Below are positions 1 to 5,580 of a stretch of DNA of 7,995 nucleotides, in pieces; within the stretch, counting starts at the first letter, position 1, and each line of letters begins with the position of its first letter. This DNA is from Nitrosomonadales bacterium. GTDB taxonomy: Bacteria > Pseudomonadota > Gammaproteobacteria > Burkholderiales > Gallionellaceae. A model generated the notes under the pieces. The model ran no database searches. It worked only from the letters and a program-made list of their open reading frames with translations, and had not been told where the DNA came from. The stretch is from positions 1 to 7,995 of the forward strand of contig QJWF01000143.1 in NCBI GenBank assembly GCA_003235435.1, read 5' to 3'. Made by a program: the position numbers and the translations under genes.

Positions 1-316
1 TGACTGCTTTTTCCAAGGCGCGGCCGGGATGACGGGATTGCATCTTGGCAAAATTGGTGGTGTACAAACCACCCGGATAAGTCGTGTGGCGATGATATAA
101 CTTGGCTTCCGACTTGTTTCCGGTCACGCGCAATCTGTCAACATTGACCACGACAACGAAATCACCGGTATCCACGTGAGGGGTGTAAATAGCTTTGTGT
201 TTGCCACGCAGGCGCGAAGCGATCTGCGAGGCCAAACGGCCCAGCACCTGATCGGCTGCATCGACCAAAAGCCAGTCATGCTGGACTTCATGGGATTTGG
301 CGGAAAATGTTTTCAT
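1..316 (-). CDS. rplM: 50S ribosomal protein L13 (5' part, runs off the left edge)
   Basis: This is the N-terminal 105 codons of ribosomal protein L13, a large-subunit protein that binds 23S rRNA early in 50S assembly. The full protein is usually about 142 residues, so roughly the last quarter lies outside the window. Read on the minus strand it begins [20 protein letters not shown] and continues with the family signatures [25 protein letters not shown] and [10 protein letters not shown]. The ATG at 316-314 is the family start. An AGGA ribosome-binding site (326-329 on the minus strand) sits 9 nt upstream, and a strong promoter lies behind it. In most proteobacteria rpsI (S9) follows rplM in the same operon; that would be off the left edge and is inferred. 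No frameshift or odd residue was seen. Confidence 0.97.
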   Translation of the reverse strand, partial: MKTFSAKSHEVQHDWLLVDAADQVLGRLASQIASRLRGKHKAIYTPHVDTGDFVVVVNVDRLRVTGNKSEAKLYHRHTTYPGGLYTTNFAKMQSRHPGRALEKAV

Positions 317-533
317 GACCACAATTCCTAAGAATTCAATTAAGTAAAGCTGAAAAGGGCGCGCATTCTAGTGCACTACACACAAACCTGTCAAACGCTA
401 TTTGAGTCACCATTCGATCAGTAACCCCTTGTGAAATGTGCTCCCGCAATGAGTGAATCCACAACGTATAGGCACCTAATCAATCGACGATCCTGCCTGT
501 TTAGTCCAGCACTGTTGGATCGCCGCTAAGCTG
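317..533. other. intergenic region between rplM and the membrane-protein gene
   Basis: These 217 bp hold the rplM leader and promoter on the minus strand. For the plus-strand gene at 534 I see no convincing promoter: the short TATAGG near 467-472 has no matching -35 box. No open reading frame, tRNA or terminator hairpin was recognised here. Confidence 0.6.
365..394 (-). promoter_or_regulatory. sigma70-type promoter for rplM
   Basis: On the minus strand there is a perfect -35 hexamer TTGACA (394-389), an 18-bp spacer, and a -10 hexamer TAGAAT (370-365, five of six consensus bases). It is followed by the GC-rich discriminator GCGCGCCC, which predicts a transcript start near 358 and a leader of about 40 nt. 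GC-rich discriminators are typical of stable-RNA and ribosomal-protein promoters that ppGpp/DksA represses in proteobacteria; applying that here is inference. Confidence 0.85.
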
Positions 534-1346
534 ATGTTAAGCTTTGATTTAGCTCGTCTACCTGCAAATATCGATTTATCACTGAATCAATTGACTGAAA
601 CCTATACACAATGCCCAAAATGCGGGCAAAAGCTTTTGCCACCCCTGCCGCCCAGCGCTGCGTGCCCGGCTTGTGGAATCTATTTTTTCAAATGGGTAAA
701 TCGCTTGGGTGTATACGTATTACCCCAAGGGGATGATGAGACTTCCACATCTGCTAATGATAATTTGCTGTCAGAACTGTTCAAACCTTTGGAAAAAATG
801 GGTGCAATGACTTTTTACGGCCGGTGCTTCTCTCTTGTATTTCTGGTTATCTGGAGTTGGTTCCTGTTCGGATACGACTACCGTTATGGGGAAATCAACA
901 TGTCGTTCATGCACGATATTCTGCTTCCGATACATGAGGCCGGGCACGTTCTGTTCAGGCCATTTGGCGAATTTATGATGATATTCGGCGGCAGTTTGTT
1001 CCAACTTGCGCTGCCATTCGGCATCAGTGTCGCCTTCATATTAAAGAACCGTGACAATTTTGGCGCAGCAATCTGTTTATGGTGGGCAAGTGTCAGCCTG
1101 ATCGATCTTTCACCCTACATATACGATGCCCTGCATCCGATGATGACATTGCTCGGGGGTAAAACAGGCGCTGAAGGTGGGCCCCATGACTGGATATATC
1201 TTTTGAGCTCGCTCGGTCAATTAAGCAATTCGCAGCGGTGGGGAGCGTTCGCACATGTTTTCGGAGGACTAATGATGCTGCTGACACTTATCTGGGCAGG
1301 CACAGTACTTTGGCGGCAGCGCATGCACCTGGATAAACACTTGTAG
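534..1346 (+). CDS. zinc-ribbon membrane protein with HEAGH (M50-like) metalloprotease motif
   Basis: I do not recognise a named gene. The 270-residue product has an N-terminal zinc ribbon (C27-P-K-C30 and C44-P-A-C47), an acidic linker (about 65-85), then about four hydrophobic segments near 96-113, 145-170, 178-197 and 237-260. Between the first two is H134-E-A-G-H138, the HExxH zinc-binding signature. D198 in SPYIYDA follows in the third hydrophobic segment, roughly where M50 (site-2-type) intramembrane proteases carry their third zinc ligand in an NxxPxxxxDG motif. A PHDW motif (217-220) lies in the loop before the last segment. An M50-like peptidase of the inner membrane is therefore plausible but unproven; the DG and N of the classic second motif are absent. 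ATG 534 is the first usual start after an in-frame stop at 477, and it lacks a clear Shine-Dalgarno sequence. GC is low (about 44% over 541-900 by hand count). A non-catalytic zinc membrane protein is the alternative. Confidence 0.75.
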   Translation: MLSFDLARLPANIDLSLNQLTETYTQCPKCGQKLLPPLPPSAACPACGIYFFKWVNRLGVYVLPQGDDETSTSANDNLLSELFKPLEKMGAMTFYGRCFSLVFLVIWSWFLFGYDYRYGEINMSFMHDILLPIHEAGHVLFRPFGEFMMIFGGSLFQLALPFGISVAFILKNRDNFGAAICLWWASVSLIDLSPYIYDALHPMMTLLGGKTGAEGGPHDWIYLLSSLGQLSNSQRWGAFAHVFGGLMMLLTLIWAGTVLWRQRMHLDKHL

Positions 1347-1375
1347 ATCGAGAAATGAAATTGGAATTAAGTTTT

Positions 1376-1405
1376 TTGAGAAACACGTTACGATATGCGT
1401 ATTTT
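1376..1405 (+). promoter_or_regulatory. possible promoter for the elyC-like and osmC genes
   Basis: TTGAGA (1376-1381, five of six -35 bases), an 18-bp spacer and TATTTT (1400-1405, four of six -10 bases) lie in the AT-rich 76-bp gap after the previous stop. Transcription would begin near 1412, leaving only about 11 nt before the ATG at 1423. The match is moderate and unsupported by anything but sequence. I see no terminator hairpin between the 1346 stop and this site. Confidence 0.35.
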
Positions 1406-1422
1406 TAAATTCAGATTTTTTC

Positions 1423-2190
1423 ATGTCCTGGTTCATAACAAATTTCATCGCATCTTTCCTTATGCCGCCGTTTAGCCTGCTGCTGCTGCTCGCATTTGGG
1501 ACTGTACTGCTTTATCGAAGTCACAAACTCGCCAAACCTTTGATTTTTGTCTCGCTGGGGCTCCTGTGGGTTGCTTGCACGCCATTTTTTGCAGAAGGCG
1601 CGCTGCATTTTCTCGAAGCAGGCACATCCGCATTAGATCGCGAACATCAGAGCGCCGATGCGATCGTGATACTCGGCGGCGGAACCTATTTCCATGCGCC
1701 TGAATACGCCGGACAGGACACCGTCAGCATTCAAACGATGCCGCGCCTGCGCTATGGTGCGAAACTGCATCGCGCGGATGGTACGCCAATACTGGTGAGC
1801 GGCGGCAAGCCGCTGGAGAACGATATTTCCGAAGCGCAGCAAATGCGCACATCACTGTTGCAGGATTTCCATGTTCCGGTGCGCTGGACCGAGGATGCCT
1901 CCGACAACACGCTGGAAAACGCCCGCAATACGTTTCAGGTACTGCAAAAAGACGGTATCAGAAAGATCTATCTGGTCACCCACGCATGGCATATGCCGCG
2001 CGCCGCGATGACATTCCGCCATGTCGGGTTCGAGGTCGTCGATGCGCCTGTCGCGTTCACCACCCGCTACCAGACCGATGTGCTGGCATTCCTGCCGCGC
2101 GCCGAGGCTCTGCGCGACAGCAGAATCTTTGTACACGAAGTTATCGGATTGCTCTGGTATGGGTTAAAGTTTGTCTTCTCCGACAATTAA
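1423..2190 (+). CDS. ElyC/SanA/YdcF family envelope protein (DUF218)
   Basis: This 255-residue protein belongs to the YdcF/SanA/ElyC (DUF218) family. E. coli ElyC, about the same size with two N-terminal membrane helices, is linked to peptidoglycan and lipid-carrier metabolism at the inner membrane; the biochemical activity of the family is not settled. Two hydrophobic helices span roughly 5-31 and 38-56. The Rossmann-like DUF218 domain then shows AIVILGGG (80-87), PILVSGG (122-128), a conserved SEAQQM (136-141), SDNTLENA (160-167) and LVTHAWHMPRA (184-194) with H187, H190 and R193. The C-terminal HEVIGLLWYGL is also family-typical. The domain probably faces the periplasm. ATG 1423 is chosen because the first helix starts right after it, although no Shine-Dalgarno sequence precedes it. 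The OsmC gene follows after 17 bp, so the two are probably co-transcribed. Whether it is the ElyC orthologue or another family member cannot be told here. Confidence 0.88.
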   Translation: MSWFITNFIASFLMPPFSLLLLLAFGTVLLYRSHKLAKPLIFVSLGLLWVACTPFFAEGALHFLEAGTSALDREHQSADAIVILGGGTYFHAPEYAGQDTVSIQTMPRLRYGAKLHRADGTPILVSGGKPLENDISEAQQMRTSLLQDFHVPVRWTEDASDNTLENARNTFQVLQKDGIRKIYLVTHAWHMPRAAMTFRHVGFEVVDAPVAFTTRYQTDVLAFLPRAEALRDSRIFVHEVIGLLWYGLKFVFSDN

Positions 2191-2207
2191 ATTAAAAAAG
2201 GAATTTC

Positions 2208-2627
2208 ATGAAAGCTCGCGTCAAATGGGTGGAACAGGCCTCGTTTCTGGGAGAGACCGAAAGCGGTCACGCGGTGTTGATGGATGGCTCGCCGACGGCA
2301 GGTGGTAGAAATCTGGGACCGCGCCCTATGGAGATGCTTCTGATCGGAGCAGGAGGTTGCACCAGTTTTGACGTGGTCAGCATCCTGAAGAAAAGCCGCC
2401 AGGAAATTTCAGATTGCTATGTGGAACTGCAAGCAGAACGTGCCGAAATCGATCCCAAGGTGTTCACCAAGATACACATGCATTTCGTCGTGAAAGGCAA
2501 GGACATCAAACCCGAAGTAGTCGAAAAAGCCATCAAACTTTCAGCCGAGAAATACTGTTCGGCATCGATCATGCTTGGCCAGACTGCCACAATTACGCAT
2601 GATTTTGAGGTGATACAAGAGTGTTAA
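2208..2627 (+). CDS. OsmC family protein, YhfA-like
   Basis: The 139-residue product is an OsmC/Ohr superfamily protein closest to E. coli YhfA (about 134 residues), sharing the start K/QARVKWVE, the FLGE, MDG, PMEM and DVVSIL blocks and the SAEKYCS motif as I remember them. OsmC-family proteins are cytoplasmic thiol-dependent peroxidases that reduce organic hydroperoxides; the substrate of the YhfA branch is not established. The two characteristic cysteines are present: C51 in GAGGCTSFDVVSIL and C117 in SAEKYCSASIML. An AAGGA ribosome-binding site (2198-2202) lies 5 nt before the ATG. The gene is 17 bp behind the elyC-like gene and converges on coq7, whose stop is only 7 bp away, so no terminator fits between them. 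Confidence 0.93.
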   Translation: MKARVKWVEQASFLGETESGHAVLMDGSPTAGGRNLGPRPMEMLLIGAGGCTSFDVVSILKKSRQEISDCYVELQAERAEIDPKVFTKIHMHFVVKGKDIKPEVVEKAIKLSAEKYCSASIMLGQTATITHDFEVIQEC

Positions 2628-2634
2628 CGGAGCA

Positions 2635-3261
2635 CTATATCCAGTAGGCAGTACCGGTCATCACCTTGCTGTTCAACTTCATCGCCAACTGTACCGGTTG
2701 CGGCAATTCGGCACCGCCGAGCGAACTCGCCATTTCGGCATGCCCGATCTCGTCTTCGTACATCTGCGCCACAATGGCGCGGCTCTTCTCATCCTGAGGC
2801 GGCAAACGATCCAGGTGGCTTTGCAGATGGCGCCCGACCTGCCGCTCGGTTTCCGAGAGAAAGCCGAGATTCCATTTATCCCCGATCAACCCGGCGACGG
2901 CACCGATCGCCAGCGAACCCGCGTACCAGAACGGATTCAACATACTCAGATGGCCGCCCAACTCATGCACACGCCTGGCAGTCCATGCGAGATGCTCGGT
3001 CTCTTCCCGGGCAGCTTGTTCCAGTGTCCTTTGTACCGTTAGGTCGCGTGCAGTCAGCGCCTGGCCTTGATACAGGGCCTGAGCGCAGATTTCCCCGCTG
3101 TGATTGACGCGCATCAGCGCGGCGGCATGTTTCTTCGCAGCCTCATCCAATGGAGCATCTTGCAGATCTTCATCTGGATGTGCACGCACGCTGTGAGGTT
3201 GGCCGAACACCGTGCGCAAGCCCTTGTCGAATTCAACAATCAGACGATCAAAATTAAGCAT
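2635..3261 (-). CDS. coq7: Coq7-type 3-demethoxyubiquinol hydroxylase
   Basis: Coq7 is the di-iron monooxygenase that hydroxylates 2-polyprenyl-3-methyl-6-methoxy-1,4-benzoquinone, the penultimate step of ubiquinone synthesis, at the inner face of the membrane. Many betaproteobacteria use it in place of the flavoprotein UbiF. The 208 residues carry all expected iron ligands: E57 in RVNHSGE, E87 and H90 in EETEH, E139 in SETERQVGRH, and E171 and H174 in EDEIGHAE. A hydrophobic stretch (109-127, FWYAGSLAIGAVAGLIG) fits the peripheral membrane contact of the family. The start is fixed by an unusually strong ribosome-binding site. The gene lies 167 bp downstream of trpC on the same strand and could be read from it or from its own promoter; no convincing promoter was seen in the spacer. 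Confidence 0.96.
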   Translation of the reverse strand: MLNFDRLIVEFDKGLRTVFGQPHSVRAHPDEDLQDAPLDEAAKKHAAALMRVNHSGEICAQALYQGQALTARDLTVQRTLEQAAREETEHLAWTARRVHELGGHLSMLNPFWYAGSLAIGAVAGLIGDKWNLGFLSETERQVGRHLQSHLDRLPPQDEKSRAIVAQMYEDEIGHAEMASSLGGAELPQPVQLAMKLNSKVMTGTAYWI

Positions 3262-3263
3262 GG

Positions 3264-3271
3264 CACCTCCT
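3264..3271 (-). promoter_or_regulatory. strong Shine-Dalgarno site of coq7
   Basis: The minus strand reads AGGAGGTG directly before CC-ATG. This is an eight-base perfect match to the usual bacterial anti-Shine-Dalgarno sequence at the 16S rRNA 3' end. The spacing to the ATG is short (2 nt from the last base, 4 nt from AGGAGG). It settles the coq7 start and is by far the strongest ribosome-binding site in the window. Confidence 0.8.
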
Positions 3272-3298
3272 CATATAAGGCCTTAGGGAGCATAAAGA

Positions 3299-3414
3299 AA
3301 TTCATTTTGCGGTATGAAACGCAAGTAACGGCACAGCGAACGACGAGACATATCTGTTCGATAGGCGAGAAGTAAGCGAGCACGTGATACCGCGGTTCGC
3401 CCGCAAAATGGATT
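3299..3414. repeat. 116-bp intergenic segment bounded by 14-bp inverted repeats
   Basis: The left arm AATTCATTTTGCGG (3299-3312) and the right arm CCGCAAAATGGATT (3401-3414) are inverted copies matching at 13 of 14 positions, with the inner ten bases identical. A second partial copy of the right arm, ATACCGC (3387-3393), can pair with GCGGTAT (3309-3315), so two alternative stems compete for the left arm. The 88-bp interior also has a small hairpin, GCGG-TTCGC-CCGC (3392-3404). There is no open reading frame of note inside and no clear target-site duplication outside. It lies entirely between trpC and coq7, ending 37 nt before the coq7 start. It may be a remnant of a small non-autonomous element, an RNA structure in the coq7 leader, or chance. 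Confidence 0.5.
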
Positions 3415-3428
3415 CACAGAGTTTCCCA

Positions 3429-4217
3429 TCACGCAAACACTTTTTCTAATTCTACACCCGGATCCTCCGCACGCATGAACGCCTCGCCCACCAGGAATGC
3501 ATTTACCTGGTTACCGCGCATCAACTCGACATCTTCGGCCTTGAGTATCCCGCTTTCGGTGACCACTATGCGATCTGTGGGAATGCGCGGCAGGAGTTCC
3601 AAGGTATTCTGCAGATTCACCTCAAAGGAGCGCAGGTTGCGATTGTTCACGCCGATCAGCGGAGTGGTGAGCTGCAGTGCAGAATTCAGTTCCGCGCCGT
3701 TATGTACCTCGACCAGCACCGCCATGCCGAGGCTATGAGCCAATGTTTCGAAAGTCTGCATCTGCTTGGGCAGCAGCGCCGAGGCGATCAGCAGGACCGC
3801 ATCCGCGCCCATCACTCGCGATTGATAGATTTGATATTCATCTATGATGAAGTCCTTGCGCAGCACAGGCAGGGAACAGGCCGCCCGAGCCTGCTGCAGA
3901 TATGCCACACTTCCCTGAAAGAATTGCTCGTCGGTAAGTACCGACAGGCAAGCTGCGCCATGACGCGCATAGCTGGCTGCGATCTCGGCGGGACGAAAGT
4001 CTTCCCGCAAAATTCCCCTGCTTGGGCTGGCCTTCTTGATCTCCGCGATCACCGCCGGCCGGCCGGCCACGATCTTGGCTCGTATCGCGCCGGTAAAGTC
4101 TCGCGGCGGAGCAGCCTGCTCTGCTTCCGTGCGCAGCTGATTCAACGGTTTTGCCGGTTTTGCCGCGGCAACTTCCTGCGCTTTTACTGCAAGTATCTTG
4201 TTGAGAATGTCGGACAT
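3429..4217 (-). CDS. trpC: indole-3-glycerol phosphate synthase
   Basis: TrpC is the cytoplasmic (beta/alpha)8-barrel enzyme that closes the indole ring, converting 1-(2-carboxyphenylamino)-1-deoxyribulose 5-phosphate to indole-3-glycerol phosphate in tryptophan synthesis. From the chosen ATG (4217) it is 262 residues, the normal size of the monofunctional enzyme. Expected active-site blocks are present: [11 protein letters not shown] with E59 and K61, RKDFI with K121, LVEVH with E170, GVNNRNL with N191, and TESGI with E221 and S222. The frame stays open upstream to an ATG at 4427, but that 70-residue extension is unlike the family, would overlap proA and would run through both promoters, so MSDILNKIL is taken as the start. 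Only a weak AGAAG precedes it. trpD, a common upstream partner, is absent: proA stands divergently there instead. Confidence 0.96.
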   Translation of the reverse strand: MSDILNKILAVKAQEVAAAKPAKPLNQLRTEAEQAAPPRDFTGAIRAKIVAGRPAVIAEIKKASPSRGILREDFRPAEIAASYARHGAACLSVLTDEQFFQGSVAYLQQARAACSLPVLRKDFIIDEYQIYQSRVMGADAVLLIASALLPKQMQTFETLAHSLGMAVLVEVHNGAELNSALQLTTPLIGVNNRNLRSFEVNLQNTLELLPRIPTDRIVVTESGILKAEDVELMRGNQVNAFLVGEAFMRAEDPGVELEKVFA

Positions 4218-4248
4218 ACTGCTTCTACTTGATTTAAGAAAGGCGCGC

Positions 4249-4257
4249 ATTTTAGCA
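4249..4257 (-). promoter_or_regulatory. extended -10 promoter element for trpC
   Basis: The minus strand reads TGC-TAAAAT (4257-4249), an extended -10 element with five of six consensus bases. No recognisable -35 box lies 16-18 bp upstream, which the TGn extension could offset. The discriminator that follows is GCGCGCC, almost the same as at the rplM promoter. A transcript would start near 4242, giving a leader of about 25 nt, too short for a classic trp attenuator. Confidence 0.5.
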
Positions 4258-4264
4258 CTTGAGT

Positions 4265-4270
4265 TAAAAT
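4265..4270 (+). promoter_or_regulatory. candidate -10 box for proA
   Basis: TAAAAT followed by GCACCC faces proA. It is outward-facing relative to the trpC -10 box and only 10 bp from it. No -35 hexamer is visible 16-18 bp upstream, where the sequence is GGCGCG. If this is the promoter, transcription starts near 4277 and the ATG at 4269 cannot be used, which supports 4299 as the proA start. Confidence 0.4.
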
Positions 4271-4298
4271 GCACCCATTCATTTTTAAAGAGCACACC

Positions 4299-5558
4299 AT
4301 GAATAACATCAGGGAATACATGCAAGGTGTCGGTCAGGCCGCTCGCGCAGCTTCTCGCATCATGGCGCTGGCAGATACCGCCACCAAGAATCGCGCGCTT
4401 ACCGAAATCGCTACGGCACTGCAACACCAGACTGCGCTACTACTTGCGGCAAATGCCAAGGATGTCGCAACTGCACGCAACGACGGGTGGGACGATGCCT
4501 CGGTAGACAGGCTGACCCTGACGGAAAAGACCATTGGCAGCATGGTTGAAGGCTTGCTGCAGATCGCACGCTTGCCCGACCTGATCGGGTCGATCAGCGA
4601 TATGAATTATCGCCCTTCCGGCATCCAGGTCGGAAAGATGCGTGTGCCGCTCGGCGTGATCGGCATTATCTATGAGTCACGCCCGAACGTGACCGCAGAT
4701 GCGGCCGGGCTTTGCCTGAAATCCGGCAATGCGGCGATCCTGCGCGGCGGCTCGGAAGCAATCCACTCCAATCAGGCCATCGCAGCCTGCGTGCATACCG
4801 GTCTACGCATCGCTGGTTTGCCGGAGACCGCGGTACAGGTCGTTGCCACAACCGACCGCGCGGCGGTTGGTGAACTGATTACAATGAAAGAATATGTGGA
4901 CGTGATCGTACCGCGCGGCGGCAAGGGTCTGATCGAGCGTGTTTCCGAAGATGCGCGCATTCCTGTCATCAAACACCTGCATGGCGTGTGCCATGTGTAT
5001 ATCGATGATGAAGCAGACATCGAAAAGGCGATACGTATCGCCGACAACGCCAAGACCCACCGCTATGCGGTATGCAATGCTATGGAAACATTACTGGTCG
5101 CGCAAAGTGTTGCGGCAAAAGTTCTGCCAAAACTATGCAAGATTTATCTTGAAAAAAATGTGGAACTGCGCGGCGACGAGGCTGCTCGCACGCTGGTCGC
5201 CCACATGAAAGTCGCCACCGAGGAGGATTGGCATACCGAATATCTCGAGCCTATACTCGCTGTCCGCGTGGTAGCAGGCATGGATGAAGCAATTGCGCAT
5301 ATCGGCACCTATGGCTCGCAACACACCGACAGCATCGTCACGGAAAATTACACCAAGGCGATGCGCTTCTTGCGCGAGGTTGATTCAAGCTCGGTGATGG
5401 TAAATGCATCGACGCGCTTCGCGGACGGTTTCGAATACGGCCTAGGCGCGGAGATCGGCATCTCAACAGACAAGATCCACGCGCGCGGCCCGGTCGGACT
5501 GGAAGGATTGACCTCCCAGAAATACATCGTGCTGGGCAACGGCCAAATACGCAATTAA
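4299..5558 (+). CDS. proA: gamma-glutamyl phosphate reductase
   Basis: ProA reduces gamma-glutamyl phosphate to glutamate 5-semialdehyde with NADPH, the second step of proline synthesis, in the cytoplasm. It belongs to the aldehyde dehydrogenase superfamily. From ATG 4299 it has 419 residues, close to the roughly 417 of E. coli ProA. Visible family blocks are [16 protein letters not shown] (117-132), [14 protein letters not shown] (141-154), [10 protein letters not shown] (203-212), the catalytic-cysteine motif [10 protein letters not shown] with C259, and [15 protein letters not shown] (395-409). An in-frame ATG at 4269 would add ten residues ([10 protein letters not shown]) not expected in the family and lying on the candidate promoter, so it was not used; a modest AAAGAG precedes 4299. 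The usual partner proB is not in the window. lpd follows after 22 bp, suggesting co-transcription. Confidence 0.97.
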   Translation: MNNIREYMQGVGQAARAASRIMALADTATKNRALTEIATALQHQTALLLAANAKDVATARNDGWDDASVDRLTLTEKTIGSMVEGLLQIARLPDLIGSISDMNYRPSGIQVGKMRVPLGVIGIIYESRPNVTADAAGLCLKSGNAAILRGGSEAIHSNQAIAACVHTGLRIAGLPETAVQVVATTDRAAVGELITMKEYVDVIVPRGGKGLIERVSEDARIPVIKHLHGVCHVYIDDEADIEKAIRIADNAKTHRYAVCNAMETLLVAQSVAAKVLPKLCKIYLEKNVELRGDEAARTLVAHMKVATEEDWHTEYLEPILAVRVVAGMDEAIAHIGTYGSQHTDSIVTENYTKAMRFLREVDSSSVMVNASTRFADGFEYGLGAEIGISTDKIHARGPVGLEGLTSQKYIVLGNGQIRN

Positions 5559-5580
5559 CTCGACCAGGAAAGCAGACATC

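Noticed and set aside
3067..3375. 102-residue open frame on the plus strand over the coq7 start and the spacer
   Set aside because: It runs antisense to coq7's N-terminus and through the inverted-repeat segment, with no family resemblance.
3392..3404. GCGG-TTCGC-CCGC hairpin as a terminator downstream of trpC
   Set aside because: The stem is only four pairs and no U-tract follows on either strand.
3387..3414. GGTTCG string resembling a tRNA T-arm
   Set aside because: The stem is four pairs with a five-base loop, and no acceptor, D or anticodon arm can be built around it.
3702..4232. 176-residue open frame on the plus strand inside trpC
   Set aside because: It is antisense to conserved TrpC blocks and has no recognisable domain or ribosome-binding site.
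4200..4260. trp attenuator or leader peptide before trpC
   Set aside because: The leader from the likely start is about 25 nt, with no run of Trp codons and no terminator/antiterminator pair.
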